Below, in pieces: positions 51,395 through 63,907 of a stretch of DNA of 64,000 nt. The translations under genes and the position numbers were made by a program. Source of the DNA: Texcoconibacillus texcoconensis (GTDB taxonomy: Bacteria > Bacillota > Bacilli > Bacillales > Salisediminibacteriaceae). Below the pieces are notes generated by a model. That model saw only the letters and a program-made list of their open reading frames with translations. It was not told the origin of the DNA and did no database searches. The stretch covers positions 40,319 to 104,318 of the forward strand of contig NZ_JACHHB010000013.1 of assembly GCF_014202575.1 (NCBI RefSeq), written 5' to 3'. Numbering within the stretch: position 1 is the stretch's first letter; every line of letters begins with the position of its first letter.

Positions 51395-52909
51395 TTGAGT
51401 ATTCAAAATGTGGAAAAAGACTTTCGTCATTATGTAAAGAAGATGAGTCATTATGAAGAAGTAATTGGATTAACGGCATGGGACCTTCGTACAGGCGCTC
51501 CAAAAAAAGGGGTTGAGCAACGTTCTGAGGTGATCGGCACGTTATCGACAGAAGTATTTCGTATGTCAGTGTCTAAAGAGATGGAAACATTTCTCGATAA
51601 ATTAGAAGCACCAGAAGTGCAAAATGAAATCGATGATGTAACAAAACATACGGTTCGTGAGTGTCGGGAAACTTTCGATAAAAATACAAACGTTCCAGAA
51701 GAAGAATATGAAGCATTCGTTATTTTAACAGCTCAAGCTGAGTCAGTATGGGAAGAAGCGAAGGATAAGCAAGATTTTGAAATGTTTAAGCCTTACCTTG
51801 AAAAAATTGTCCGTTTTAATCAAAAGTATGTGGAATGGCAAGGGTATTCAGGTCATAAATACAATACGTTATTACACGAATTTGAACCAGGATTGACCGT
51901 AGAAACGCTAGATCGTGTATTCACTGAGTTAAAAGAAGCGTTAATCCCGCTAGTCAAAAGAGTCACAGAGTCCTCTAGTCAACCAGAGACAAACTTTCTA
52001 TATGAATACTTTCCGAAAGAAGAACAACGGGCATTTAGCGAACAAGTGTTGGAGAGCATGCAATATGATTTTGAGGCTGGACGACTTGATGAAACGGTTC
52101 ACCCATTTGCAATTGGCTTAAATGCAAATGATGTTCGGGTCACAACAAAATATGATGAAAATGATTTTCGAACAGCTGTTTTCGGTACGATTCACGAAGG
52201 TGGGCATGCCCTTTATGAACAAAATATTGACGCGAAATACAAAAATACACCTTTATGCACAGGCACATCAATGGGTATTCACGAATCCCAATCTCTGTTT
52301 TGGGAAAATTTCGTAGGTCGTCATTACGCTTTCTGGGAAGCTCATTATGATTTGTTAAAACAGTTTAATGAGGGTCAGTTTAAAAATATCGGGCTTGATG
52401 ATTTTTATTGTGCGATTAATGTTGCTGGACCATCGTTTATTCGAATTGAAGCTGATGAGATGACTTACAGTTTACATATTATCCTTCGCTATGAACTGGA
52501 AAAAGCACTGATCAATGGAGAGTTGGAAGTAAATGATCTACCACAAGCTTGGAATGATAAGATGGAGGAGTACTTTGGTATTCGACCTCGTCATGATGGT
52601 GAAGGTGTTTTACAAGATGTACATTGGGCAGGTGGCATGTTCGGGTATTTCCCTTCCTATGCGTTAGGTTATGTTTATGCTGCACAACTAAAAGATGCGC
52701 TCATCAAAGATATAGGCAACTTCGAAACACTGCTTCAAGAAGGGCGACTAGCACCGATCAAGGAATGGATGACAAAGCATGTACATCAGTTCGGGAAAAG
52801 CAAACAACCACTTGATATTTTGCGTGATGCAACAGGGTCTTCAATTAATGCGCAACCGCTCTTAAATTACTTGCGAACAAAATATGAGGAGATTTATCGC
52901 TTAAACTAA
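51395..52909 (+). CDS. ypwA: Carboxypeptidase Taq (M32), YpwA
   Basis: A 504-residue metallocarboxypeptidase of family M32. The zinc motif is HEGGH (IHEGGHALYEQN), with a downstream Glu in HESQSLFWEN and the conserved RPRHDGEGVLQDVHWAGG-type stretch near the end. It removes C-terminal residues from peptides in the cytoplasm. The TTG at 51395, about 7 bases after AAGGAGG, is chosen over the long frame from 51287. Single gene with its own terminator. Confidence 0.93.
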   Translation: MSIQNVEKDFRHYVKKMSHYEEVIGLTAWDLRTGAPKKGVEQRSEVIGTLSTEVFRMSVSKEMETFLDKLEAPEVQNEIDDVTKHTVRECRETFDKNTNVPEEEYEAFVILTAQAESVWEEAKDKQDFEMFKPYLEKIVRFNQKYVEWQGYSGHKYNTLLHEFEPGLTVETLDRVFTELKEALIPLVKRVTESSSQPETNFLYEYFPKEEQRAFSEQVLESMQYDFEAGRLDETVHPFAIGLNANDVRVTTKYDENDFRTAVFGTIHEGGHALYEQNIDAKYKNTPLCTGTSMGIHESQSLFWENFVGRHYAFWEAHYDLLKQFNEGQFKNIGLDDFYCAINVAGPSFIRIEADEMTYSLHIILRYELEKALINGELEVNDLPQAWNDKMEEYFGIRPRHDGEGVLQDVHWAGGMFGYFPSYALGYVYAAQLKDALIKDIGNFETLLQEGRLAPIKEWMTKHVHQFGKSKQPLDILRDATGSSINAQPLLNYLRTKYEEIYRLN

Positions 52910-52926
52910 ACGAATAAACATGAAAT

Positions 52927-52970
52927 GCAACGGTCGTGCTGATATTAGAAAAGCGACCGTTGCTATTTTG
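52927..52970 (+). terminator. Rho-independent terminator
   Basis: 10-bp stem GCAACGGTCG with CGACCGTTGC, then TATTTTG. Confidence 0.8.
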
Positions 52971-53077
52971 CGCGAATTATTTCACGTACCTTATTAATAA
53001 CAACCATTATACATACAAACATAATTAACAAAAGGGGAATCAACAACAAGATAGCCGAAAAAGGGGAGAATAATCAG

Positions 53078-54799
53078 ATGCGAAGTCGTGACCAGAAAGA
53101 GGTAGAAAAACGAAAAAAACGTATGAAATTATTTAGCTTAATAGCAATGGTTTTCATACTGACAGTCGTTTTTATCGTTATCCTTTACCCATTCCCTTCA
53201 AATGAGAAGATTGAAGACCGACGTCCTGACAATGCCATTATCTACGAAGGTAATCATTATGACAAAGCGTTTAATGACTATCAGGACCACCTTTTCTTAC
53301 CGTTTTCATTCATCAAAGAACATCTAGATGAAACAATCCATTACGATGAATCAAGTGATGCGGTTATTATAACAACAGAAAATCAAGTTTTACGGTTTCC
53401 AAATGATGAAATTGAAGGCTATGTCAACGAAGAACCGTTTACATTTGCAGTAGAATCATTTATTACTGATGGAGAAGAGCAATTTGTTGAACTAGAGCAA
53501 CTTGCGAATATTTATCCATTTTCGTTTGAATATGATGAAAATCAGAATGTTTTATGGGTAGATAAAGATGGGGATGAAATTGATTATGGTAAGGTTTTAG
53601 ATGGGCGTGAATCGAAGCGAAATATCAGAAGTGAACCAGATATACGTTCTCCCTATTATAAAACGTTAGTAGAAGGGGATTCTATACGATTGTATGAGCA
53701 GGAAGAAAATGGCTTCGTTCGAATGATAGCAGAAGATGGAACACCAGGTTTTCTTAAAGAAGACATCATAGAGAGTACAGAAACCAAAACAATTGAAGTC
53801 GATGACCGAAATGAAGATGAATCATCTTTGTCTCTTCCTGATGAGCCAGTAAACCTCACATGGGAAGCTGTTTATTCTAATAACCCGAACCCTAAGGACT
53901 TACCGGAGCTGCCAGGTGTTAATGTTGTTTCTCCGACTTGGTTTCACCTTAATAATGGTGACGGAGATTTACGTAACTTAGGATCGAGAAGTTATGTTGA
54001 ATGGGCTCATGAAGAAGGGTTTGATGTATGGGGGCTATTCTCCAATGACTTTGAACCAGATCGAACTCATGAGGCTCTTAAAGATTATGAATCACGTCAT
54101 CATATGATTCGTCAACTCCTTCAATACAGTGAAATGTATGACTTAGATGGGATTAACGTTGATTTTGAAAATGTCTATCTTGATGATCGGGATCATTTAA
54201 CTCAGTTCATGCGTGAATTGACACCGTTTTTACATGAAGCAGGCCTTGTTGTTTCAATGGATATTACCTTTATTTCAAGTAGTGAACAATGGTCAAGGTT
54301 TTATGATCGAGAAGAACTAGATGAAATCGTTGATTACATGATTGTCATGGCCTATGATGAACATACAGCAAACTCTGCTGTACCTGGTAGTGTGTCGAGT
54401 TTTCCTTGGGTAGAACAACATCTACAAGTGCTATTAGATGTCGTCGATCATGAACAACTGATATTGGGTATTCCAACATATACGCGCTTGTGGGAGGAAA
54501 AAGAAACGGAAGACGGTAACATTGAAGTGTCATCCACTGCTATTGGTATGGATGAAGCAAAGGAATGGATTGCTAGTAGAGGGATTGAACGAGAGTATGA
54601 TCAGTCCACAGGCCAACATTATGTCGAAGATTCCTCTCAAGAAGAAGGGGTCACTCATAAAATTTGGCTTGAAGATGAAATGTCTATTGAGAAACGAGTA
54701 GAACTTGTGGAGAAGTATGATTTAGCAGGGGTTGCTAGTTGGAATCGTGAGTTCATGAATGATGAAGGTTGGGAAGTATTAAACAACGCGCTTCACTAA
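53078..54799 (+). CDS. Membrane-anchored glycoside hydrolase family 18 protein
   Basis: A 573-residue protein with one N-terminal membrane anchor (about residues 17-38). It then has a copper-amine-oxidase-N-like segment (about 50-165), an SH3-like wall-binding part (about 175-235), an acidic linker, and a GH18 domain (about 255-573). The catalytic motif is DGINVDFENVY, with Glu as proton donor. Related proteins are spore or wall lysins that cut N-acetylglucosamine bonds. GGGGAGAA precedes the ATG. It has its own terminator. Confidence 0.87.
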   Translation: MRSRDQKEVEKRKKRMKLFSLIAMVFILTVVFIVILYPFPSNEKIEDRRPDNAIIYEGNHYDKAFNDYQDHLFLPFSFIKEHLDETIHYDESSDAVIITTENQVLRFPNDEIEGYVNEEPFTFAVESFITDGEEQFVELEQLANIYPFSFEYDENQNVLWVDKDGDEIDYGKVLDGRESKRNIRSEPDIRSPYYKTLVEGDSIRLYEQEENGFVRMIAEDGTPGFLKEDIIESTETKTIEVDDRNEDESSLSLPDEPVNLTWEAVYSNNPNPKDLPELPGVNVVSPTWFHLNNGDGDLRNLGSRSYVEWAHEEGFDVWGLFSNDFEPDRTHEALKDYESRHHMIRQLLQYSEMYDLDGINVDFENVYLDDRDHLTQFMRELTPFLHEAGLVVSMDITFISSSEQWSRFYDREELDEIVDYMIVMAYDEHTANSAVPGSVSSFPWVEQHLQVLLDVVDHEQLILGIPTYTRLWEEKETEDGNIEVSSTAIGMDEAKEWIASRGIEREYDQSTGQHYVEDSSQEEGVTHKIWLEDEMSIEKRVELVEKYDLAGVASWNREFMNDEGWEVLNNALH

Positions 54800-54810
54800 A
54801 TATAATAATT

Positions 54811-54845
54811 CAAAAAAGAGGTTGGATTGATTCAACCTCTTTTCT
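54811..54845 (+). terminator. Rho-independent terminator
   Basis: 11-bp stem AAAAGAGGTTG with CAACCTCTTTT; it can act on both strands. Confidence 0.85.
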
Positions 54846-54888
54846 TAGGTTTGAGCGATACCAAATAGGGTATTTAAAATAAAGGACG

Positions 54889-54930
54889 ACCTTTTCTGCT
54901 TAAGAACCGCTTATTAGCGGTGAGAAAGGT
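54889..54930. other. Unassigned hairpin
   Basis: ACCTTTTCT pairs with AGAAAGGT (one bulge) around a second stem ACCGC/GCGGT. No T run follows. It lies between the GH18 gene and the universal stress gene. Confidence 0.4.
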
Positions 54931-55063
54931 TTAACCAAATCACCTTCTTTTACGTACAATATATTAAAATACATTCGTGCATATCTTGTAACTAATAATT
55001 ACCTAAAATAGGGAAACCGCGCGTTTTTGAAGAAAATCTGGGTGACCTTTGGGAGGGAGAGGA

Positions 55064-55495
55064 ATGTTCGAGCACATTCTCGTAGCAGCTGATGGTTCGT
55101 CTCATTCACTAGAAGCGGCAAAGAAGGGGGTTGATATAGCCAAAACACAAACATCTTGTTTTGTAACGATTGTTCATGTTGTTGATGAAATCCCATCTCA
55201 TACTGACGTGATGGGGATGGACTTTGAACCAAGGGATTGGCCTACACACAGAAAAGAACGTGTTCGACCTGTGGAAGAATTGTTCGAACAACATAGCGTG
55301 AATTTTAAAACAAAGCATTTATATGGTGAGCCAGGTCCTACAATTGTTTCACAAGCAAATCAATCTAATGTTGATCTCGTCGTTATTGGAAGTAGAGGGT
55401 TAAATCCACTACAACAAATGGTGTTAGGAAGTGTAAGTCATAAAGTTGCTAAACGAGCTCAATGTCCAGTCATGATTGTAAAAAAGAATAAATAA
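55064..55495 (+). CDS. Universal stress protein (UspA family)
   Basis: A 143-residue UspA-fold protein. The ATP-binding pattern GSRGLNPLQQMVLGSVS (G-x2-G-x9-G-S/T) is intact, and the start is MFEHILVAADGSSHS. The role in Bacillus is general stress, not defined further. The ATG at 55064 follows GGGAGGGAGAGG, in preference to a frame from 55049. Confidence 0.9.
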   Translation: MFEHILVAADGSSHSLEAAKKGVDIAKTQTSCFVTIVHVVDEIPSHTDVMGMDFEPRDWPTHRKERVRPVEELFEQHSVNFKTKHLYGEPGPTIVSQANQSNVDLVVIGSRGLNPLQQMVLGSVSHKVAKRAQCPVMIVKKNK

Positions 55496-55546
55496 TTGGT
55501 CTCTTGCTCTATTCACTGAAATTTATTTGTAGAAGGGGTGCTTACA

Positions 55547-55966
55547 ATGGCATTTGAAAATCCAACACGCGATGAAATAAAAAAAATACTACAAGAGTCT
55601 GAAACGATCGCTGTCGTCGGTTTATCTGACAACCCAGAACGAACGTCATACATGGTTTCAGCAGCAATGCAAGACGCAGGATACAAAATCATTCCTGTTA
55701 ACCCTAATGTTGAAGAAGTATTAGGTGTCAAAGCTGTATCAACTTTAGATGAATTGGATGAGGATGTTGATATCATCAATGTTTTTCGACGTAGCGAATT
55801 TTTACCGCAAATTGCTGAACTAGCAGCAAAAACATCCGCTTCTGTATTTTGGGCGCAACAAGGTGTATATTCGGAGCAAGCTGCTGAAATTGTCCAAAAT
55901 GAAGGGATGAAGGTTGTGATGGACCGATGTATTAAGGTCGAACATGCTATGACAAAGAAAAATTAA
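55547..55966 (+). CDS. yneT: CoA-binding protein YneT
   Basis: A 139-residue CoA-binding domain protein (TIAVVGLSDNPERTSYMV, then FWAQQGVYSEQAAE). It corresponds to B. subtilis YneT, found just before parE-parC as here. The domain resembles the nucleotide-binding part of succinyl-CoA ligases. ATG at 55547 after AAGGGGTG. Confidence 0.88.
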   Translation: MAFENPTRDEIKKILQESETIAVVGLSDNPERTSYMVSAAMQDAGYKIIPVNPNVEEVLGVKAVSTLDELDEDVDIINVFRRSEFLPQIAELAAKTSASVFWAQQGVYSEQAAEIVQNEGMKVVMDRCIKVEHAMTKKN

Positions 55967-55978
55967 TATTTATGCTTT

Positions 55979-56028
55979 AAAGGCTGACGCTCCTGTAAAT
56001 ATACAGGAAAATCGTCAGTCTTTTCTTT
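55979..56028 (+). terminator. Terminator of yneT
   Basis: Outer stem AGGCTGACG/CGTCAGTCTT and inner perfect stem TCCTGTA/TACAGGA, then TTTTCTTTT. Confidence 0.85.
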
Positions 56029-58297
<2,269 letters not shown>

Positions 58298-58301
58298 CCC
58301 G

Positions 58302-60740
58302 TTGCAAGAATCAGAAAAGTTTTTAGACCTACCACTAGAAGATGTTCTCGGTGACCGATTTGGTCGCTATAGTAAATATATTATTCAAGATCGCGCGCTC
58401 CCTGATGCGCGCGATGGATTAAAACCTGTTCAACGTCGTATCCTTTATGCGATGCACCGCGATGGAAACACTGCTGATAAGCCTTATAGAAAGTCAGCAA
58501 AAACTGTCGGTAACGTAATCGGAAATTATCACCCCCACGGTGACTCTTCTGTCTATGAAGCGATGATTCGGCTAAGTCAGGATTGGAAAATGCGGAATTT
58601 ACTCGTAGAAATGCACGGAAATAATGGTTCAAATGACGGAGACCCACCTGCAGCGATGCGTTATACTGAGGCAAGACTCGCGAAATTATCCGAAGAAATG
58701 CTTCGTGACATCGAAAAAGAAACCGTCGATTTCATGCCAAACTTTGATGACTCAGAAAATGAACCTGTCGTTTTACCATCAATGTTTCCAAACTTGCTTG
58801 CGAACGGATCTACCGGTATTTCCAGTGGTTATGCAACAGATATTCCACCTCATAACCTTGGCGAGGTGATCGACGCTGCTATTCATTACATAGATAACCC
58901 AAATGCAACTGTCGATGATTTAATGCAGCACTTGCAAGGTCCTGATTTTCCGACTGGCGGTGTGATTCAAGGGATTGAAGGTGTTAAAAAAGCCTACGAA
59001 ACTGGAAAAGGGAAAGTCGTTCTTAGAGGTAAAGCAGACATTGAAGATATACGTGGTGGAAAGCAGAGAATCGTAATTAGTGAAATCCCTTACGATATCG
59101 TAAAAGCGACGCTCGTTAAAAAAATTGATGAGCTAAGAATTGATAAAAAAGTTGATGGTATTGCTGAAGTTCGTGATGACACTGATCGAACTGGTTTGCA
59201 AGTCGTTATCGAACTCAAAAAAGATGCAGATGCACAAGGGATTTTAAATTACTTATATAAGAACACAGACCTTCAAATTTCTTATCATTTCAATATGGTT
59301 GCGATCCACGATAAGACACCAAAGTTATTAGGGTTACGTTCACTATTGCAAGCTTATGTAGAGCACCAAAAAGATGTCGTGACTCGACGTACACAATACA
59401 ATTTAAGAAAAGCCGAAGAACGTGCTCATATTGTTGAAGGGCTCATTAAAGCAATCTCTGTCCTCGATGAAGTGATTGCTACCATCCGTGCTTCGAAAGA
59501 TAAAAAAGATGCTAAAGAGTCACTCAAACAACAATTTTCATTTACAGAAGCACAGGCAGAAGCAATCGTGACATTACAACTATATCGTTTAACAAATACA
59601 GACGTAACGACGCTTCAAGAAGAATCTGAAGAACTCGCAAAACAAATTGATGAGTACCGCGCTATTTTAGGTGATACGAAGAGGTTACTTCAAGTTATTA
59701 AAAAAGAATTACGTCGAATTAAAAAAACGTATGGTGATGAGCGAAGAACTGAAATACAGAAAGAAATTGAAGATATCAAAATTAACTTAGAAGTGGTTGT
59801 ACCATCTGAAGATGTCATGGTTACAGTTACAGGTGATGGTTATGTGAAACGATCCAGCATGCGTTCATACACTGCATCTAAAGAAGAACCTCCTGGTATG
59901 AAAGAAGGAGACCGATCACTAGGGATATATAGCACAAATACGACGCACACATTGCTATTATTCACACGAAAAGGATCTTATCTTTTTGTTCCTGTTCACC
60001 AGTTACCTGATATTCGCTGGAAAGATGAAGGACAACATATTGCGAATTTGGTTTCCATGGATAGTAATGATGAAATAGTACATGCAATTCCAATTGAAAC
60101 ATTTAGTGACGATTACTCAATCGTTTTTATTACAAAGAATGGGATGATCAAGAAGTCATTGCTCTCAGAATACCATGCTCAACGACGTTCTCGAGCTTTA
60201 ATGGGTATCAAGTTAAAAGGTGAGGATGAGGTTCTAGATGTTCACTTGTCATCTGGTGAGTCCGATGTGATCGTTGCAACTCATCAAGGATATGCATTGC
60301 GGTTCCATGAAGAGGAAGTTACACCTACTGGGTTACGGACAGCTGGTGTTAAAGCAATTAACTTAAAAGATGAAGATGTTGTTATCAATGGAAAATTAAT
60401 TAGTAGTGAACATTCTTATATCATTACAATCAGTCAACGAGCTGGGTATAAAAAAATGGATCTGTCACATTTTGAGACGAGTACCCGTGCAAGACGAGGT
60501 ATTTTACTTCTAAAAGAACTAAAATCAAATCCTCATCGCATTGTGAAAATGTTTTTATCCAATGGGGAAGAGATGGTTCACGTTCAACCCGAGAATGGCA
60601 CAACTCAAACCATTGACTTAAGCAAAGTTAGGAAAACTGATCGCTATACGAACGGCTCATTTTTATTTGACACGAAGGAAGTTGGATCTGTACTTGACGC
60701 CTGGATAGAACAGGGAGAAAAAAAGGAAAATGACGATTAA
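58302..60740 (+). CDS. parC: DNA topoisomerase IV subunit A
   Basis: An 812-residue catalytic subunit with the active-site Tyr121 in MRYTEARL. The quinolone-determining region reads [11 protein letters not shown], with the Ser and Glu of sensitive strains, so no target-site resistance is visible. The C-terminal beta-pinwheel lacks the GyrA box typical of gyrase. The start is TTG at 58302 after AGGAGGAG, whose site lies within the end of parE, giving tight coupling. Confidence 0.96.
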   Translation: MQESEKFLDLPLEDVLGDRFGRYSKYIIQDRALPDARDGLKPVQRRILYAMHRDGNTADKPYRKSAKTVGNVIGNYHPHGDSSVYEAMIRLSQDWKMRNLLVEMHGNNGSNDGDPPAAMRYTEARLAKLSEEMLRDIEKETVDFMPNFDDSENEPVVLPSMFPNLLANGSTGISSGYATDIPPHNLGEVIDAAIHYIDNPNATVDDLMQHLQGPDFPTGGVIQGIEGVKKAYETGKGKVVLRGKADIEDIRGGKQRIVISEIPYDIVKATLVKKIDELRIDKKVDGIAEVRDDTDRTGLQVVIELKKDADAQGILNYLYKNTDLQISYHFNMVAIHDKTPKLLGLRSLLQAYVEHQKDVVTRRTQYNLRKAEERAHIVEGLIKAISVLDEVIATIRASKDKKDAKESLKQQFSFTEAQAEAIVTLQLYRLTNTDVTTLQEESEELAKQIDEYRAILGDTKRLLQVIKKELRRIKKTYGDERRTEIQKEIEDIKINLEVVVPSEDVMVTVTGDGYVKRSSMRSYTASKEEPPGMKEGDRSLGIYSTNTTHTLLLFTRKGSYLFVPVHQLPDIRWKDEGQHIANLVSMDSNDEIVHAIPIETFSDDYSIVFITKNGMIKKSLLSEYHAQRRSRALMGIKLKGEDEVLDVHLSSGESDVIVATHQGYALRFHEEEVTPTGLRTAGVKAINLKDEDVVINGKLISSEHSYIITISQRAGYKKMDLSHFETSTRARRGILLLKELKSNPHRIVKMFLSNGEEMVHVQPENGTTQTIDLSKVRKTDRYTNGSFLFDTKEVGSVLDAWIEQGEKKENDD

Positions 60741-61112
60741 TTAAAAACAGATATCAAGTTATTTTCAACGCACATTGCTTATGGTAATATAAGGGTGAGG
60801 AAACACACATTTAAGTGTATAACAACAAACCTTTCAACAAATACTAAAAAAGCCACAGGTGCTGCCAACACCTATGGCTATGTACAATAGCAACCCTTTA
60901 GGGTGATTGACTCAGGTCGTTGTTTAGACCTCCCTTAATGCCAGGTCTCAAGGGAGGTCTAATTTTTTTTGTCTTGCGACAGTATCGCGACTAATGTGCC
61001 GAACGCAATCAGTCAACTACTCACCACATAGGTAATTAAAAATGTATAGTTACGTAAATATAAATGGAAAAATGACTTTAACCAAAGCAAGAAAAGAAGG
61101 GAGGAGACGAAT
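60741..61112. other. Gene-free region holding a structured RNA locus
   Basis: No convincing gene. Its centre (60848-60970) is a compact structured locus described separately. The last 140 bases lead to the lipoprotein gene and hold its GGGAGGAG binding site. Confidence 0.6.
60848..60970. ncRNA. Structured RNA locus with opposed terminators, type I toxin-antitoxin-like
   Basis: On the plus strand AGACCTCCCTT (60926-60936) pairs perfectly with AAGGGAGGTCT (60950-60960) before eight T. On the minus strand AGCCATAGGTG pairs with CACCTGTGGCT before six T. A small hairpin (ACCC/GGGT) lies between. Two overlapping RNAs on opposite strands, each with its own terminator, are the layout of small type I toxin-antitoxin loci, and the sequence recalls the 3' parts of holin-like toxin loci in Bacillus. 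No hydrophobic toxin frame is visible upstream, so it may be a remnant. Confidence 0.4.
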
Positions 61113-61763
61113 GTGAGAAAAACGCTATTCTTACTTTTATTGACGGTTATATCTGTAGGTGTGATTGTTGGTTGCGGAAGTAATCAAGAAAATAATCGTT
61201 TGTCGAATAAAATTGAAGCTGTGGAATTAGATCCATTTGAACAAAAATTACTGAGTAACAATACATCAATAGCTGAAGTGTACGAATTAGATTTAATTAA
61301 CGAGGTAAATCAAATTGAAATGTTCCTTGAATACGACGAAGACGGGGAGAAGATCGATGTCGTTCCTTTGGGAGGTATCAAAGGTGATGAAAAGGAGTTG
61401 GACTTTTCGGAAAAATACACTTTAATTTTTAGTAGTAAAAATGAATTGGTTGAATCAGATCATCAAGACGAAACGATTGAAGGCTCGACATTAACGACCT
61501 CATTAATATATGATTATCAAGATCCAGATCAAGATCGTTCATCAAACGTAAATTACACAATTCCTTATCAATCAGAGAAAGAGCTTGGATCAAAAGGATT
61601 CATGGGTATAGGTAGTAAGGAAATAGATATTGGTGAACCGACAGCATTAGGCGTTTTTTTCAGTAGTGATTCATTTCCAGCAGATTGGGCAAATGAAGAG
61701 ACATTGAAAGAAAAATCTAATGATGGAACGATCATTACATACAATATTGAAATGAATAAGTAA
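61113..61763 (+). CDS. Lipoprotein of unknown function
   Basis: A 216-residue acidic lipoprotein. The signal MRKTLFLLLLTVISVGVIVGC ends in a lipobox with Cys21; the mature part is rich in Asp and Glu and has no known domain. GTG start at 61113 after GGGAGGAG. It should be anchored on the outer face of the membrane. Confidence 0.75.
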   Translation: MRKTLFLLLLTVISVGVIVGCGSNQENNRLSNKIEAVELDPFEQKLLSNNTSIAEVYELDLINEVNQIEMFLEYDEDGEKIDVVPLGGIKGDEKELDFSEKYTLIFSSKNELVESDHQDETIEGSTLTTSLIYDYQDPDQDRSSNVNYTIPYQSEKELGSKGFMGIGSKEIDIGEPTALGVFFSSDSFPADWANEETLKEKSNDGTIITYNIEMNK

Positions 61764-61899
61764 TACCAACGTTTCAGAATTTTTTCTTCTGTCTCAAAAC
61801 AAGTAGTATACTACGTTAATGAGACGGATTTTCGTTCCACTCAATTGATTCCTATAATATATATTATGTCTACCCGAGAAAAAAAGAAGAAGACCTTTC

Positions 61900-62733
61900 C
61901 TATTTCATATCCTTTCTCTTTTCTAAAGCATTTTTATGTGTTTTTATACTGTCTTTTAGCAATGTTGGATCTAATTTTTCTTGTTTAAATTCATTGTACT
62001 TTCTCTGTAAAAATAAACCTTTGTCAGTATACATCCAATCTGAAAATAACTTGATAGTTCGTCTACCACTTATGTATACACGGTAAAATGTAGCATGACT
62101 TGTGAAGTTTGTTTCAAATCCCTGTTTTTCAAGTTTGTTTTGAAGTTGTTTCATAAATAAATAAGATCCTCCTACAAAACTAACAAAAAACTTCGGGTAG
62201 TTCACAAAGCCATCGCCATCAAAATAGCCACGAATAAAGTGATTTAAGTATTTATCTGGTACATGTGGAAATTCTATAGTACTTGATTTATTTGGTTTGA
62301 TACCGTGAATCTGTATTAAGTCCATCTTCATAACCTTACTATTTAAATTTAATATATAGACACCTGTCTTTTCATTTCGATATAGAGGTTGGTTGGACCC
62401 CATTTCTGCTTTAATATCTTCAAGGATGGATTTACTTTTTTGAGAGAAACTCACTGTTTGAGCGTGTTGTGGGATTGTCCCATCTGCCACAAAAAATCCA
62501 AGGATATAAGCCATATTGTTTGACCAAGTTTTAAAATAATCCTCATTCAAGTCATATTTCCGTTTCCAGTGACCACGTGGTCGTTTAGGGATATTATTTT
62601 CGGTTAATATTTGTCGTACATATCTTGCTGAAATATTCGCGCATTCCCCTATTTCACTAGTACTGTAGCCATCTCTATACATATTTATGATTTCAGTTTT
62701 ATCCAGTGTTCTCTTTGACTTTTTACCTGTCAT
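61900..62733 (-). CDS. Free-standing LAGLIDADG homing-endonuclease-like protein
   Basis: A 277-residue protein. The N-terminal 50 residues form a resolvase-type helix-turn-helix (DKTEIINMYRDGYSTSEIGE). Two LAGLIDADG-like helices follow, MAYILGFFVADGTI and HFIRGYFDGDGFV, with the acidic residues (ADG and DGDG) that bind metal in active enzymes, so a single-chain nuclease is possible. It is not inside an intron or intein here. The start is ATG at 62733, 8 bases after GGAGGGG; the frame from 62751 begins on the binding site. Target site unknown. Confidence 0.75.
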   Translation of the reverse strand: MTGKKSKRTLDKTEIINMYRDGYSTSEIGECANISARYVRQILTENNIPKRPRGHWKRKYDLNEDYFKTWSNNMAYILGFFVADGTIPQHAQTVSFSQKSKSILEDIKAEMGSNQPLYRNEKTGVYILNLNSKVMKMDLIQIHGIKPNKSSTIEFPHVPDKYLNHFIRGYFDGDGFVNYPKFFVSFVGGSYLFMKQLQNKLEKQGFETNFTSHATFYRVYISGRRTIKLFSDWMYTDKGLFLQRKYNEFKQEKLDPTLLKDSIKTHKNALEKRKDMK

Positions 62734-62852
62734 TTTCACTTCCCCTCCCACCTAGCTTCTATTATTAATATCAATTATACCGAACGTACGTTCTTTATTC
62801 AAGCAGTTACTAAATTTGTTCTGCTGTAATCATCTTCAATTTGATGTACATT

Positions 62853-62963
62853 TTATCCTTCTAATTCAACTAACTTCAACACGAAGACCCCCATGTAAAA
62901 AACGGCGAATTCAATCATTTTGTCTTTGCGTGACTCTAACATTTCCATTAATTGTGTTTTCAC
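62853..62963 (-). CDS. Small membrane-active-looking protein, 36 residues
   Basis: Thirty-six codons with a charged amphipathic start (MKTQLMEMLESRKDKMIE) and a hydrophobic end (FAVFYMGVFVLKLVELEG). GAGGAG lies 9 bases before the GTG start. Length and pattern suggest a membrane-surface peptide; no family recognised. Could be chance, but start, spacing and composition agree. Confidence 0.5.
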   Translation of the reverse strand: MKTQLMEMLESRKDKMIEFAVFYMGVFVLKLVELEG

Positions 62964-63202
62964 GATTTCAGTCTCCTCTTATTGTTTCCGTTCACGATCG
63001 ATACGGTTTTAATGTTCTATTCTATACTAAAATATGTTACCACAATATCATTTCGATATATTGGTAATGGAAGTTGATTAAAAAAAGATGTATTATTAAT
63101 AGTAAGCTGTAAGATACGTAGTTTGGTCAGTTATCAACTATAACCACTCTATTTCTTATATTGCGCATCCAGTTTAGTAAATTTACTCGAGGTGACTATT
63201 CA

Positions 63203-63814
63203 ATGGATATACAACTGTTTCATGAAATGGCACAGGTCAAAGCAATTCGCGGGTTCAGTAACGATACTTCTTCTATATCGTCGCCATCTTCTTCTTTATT
63301 CGCTCAATTATTAAAAGCGAATATGACAGAAGGCGATGTTTTTTCTAAAGAAACCACTAACGATAAACCATCTCTACAACCAATGCTCAATAATCAGCCA
63401 CTTTTATCGTTAAATTCACCAACGTATAAATCGGCTGAACAGTTTATGCCATACATTGAAGAAGCTGCTAAAGAACACCGTGTGGATCCAAATCTTCTTC
63501 AAGCTGTTATTCAACAAGAGTCCAACTTTGATCCAAATGCTATCAGCTCTGCAGGAGCACAGGGACTTATGCAATTAATGCCATCTACAGCGCAAGCATT
63601 AGGTGTACAAAATACTTTTGACCCTACCGAAAATATCAATGGTGGCGCTAAATATCTTCGCCAAATGCTTGATAAGTACAATAATGATACGGAGTTGGCA
63701 CTAGCTGCGTATAATGCAGGACCAGGTAACGTTGACAAATATGGTGGGATTCCTCCCTTTAACGAAACCCAAGCTTATGTACCTAAAGTAATGGACAGCT
63801 TTATGAAAGCGTAA
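63203..63814 (+). CDS. cwlQ: Lytic transglycosylase, CwlQ/YjbJ-like
   Basis: A 203-residue SLT-family transglycosylase. The catalytic Glu is in [13 protein letters not shown], followed by [16 protein letters not shown] and [10 protein letters not shown]. The domain fills the C-terminal 110 residues; the N-terminal half is low-complexity. It resembles B. subtilis CwlQ (YjbJ), a wall-cutting enzyme. No typical signal peptide. ATG at 63203 after GAGGTGAC; the frame from 63161 lacks a site. Confidence 0.88.
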   Translation: MDIQLFHEMAQVKAIRGFSNDTSSISSPSSSLFAQLLKANMTEGDVFSKETTNDKPSLQPMLNNQPLLSLNSPTYKSAEQFMPYIEEAAKEHRVDPNLLQAVIQQESNFDPNAISSAGAQGLMQLMPSTAQALGVQNTFDPTENINGGAKYLRQMLDKYNNDTELALAAYNAGPGNVDKYGGIPPFNETQAYVPKVMDSFMKA

Positions 63815-63907
63815 AAACATCGCTTACGTTATACAAAACACTTGTTCCCCCCTCCGTGTTTCTCCATTCATGATGTTCTAAGAAAATTTTCATTTCGCAC
63901 TCAAAAA

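Noticed and set aside
60811..60891. Short plus-strand frame containing TNTKKATGAANTYGYVQ as a toxin peptide
   Set aside because: Hydrophilic and formed largely by the minus-strand terminator sequence; type I toxins are hydrophobic.
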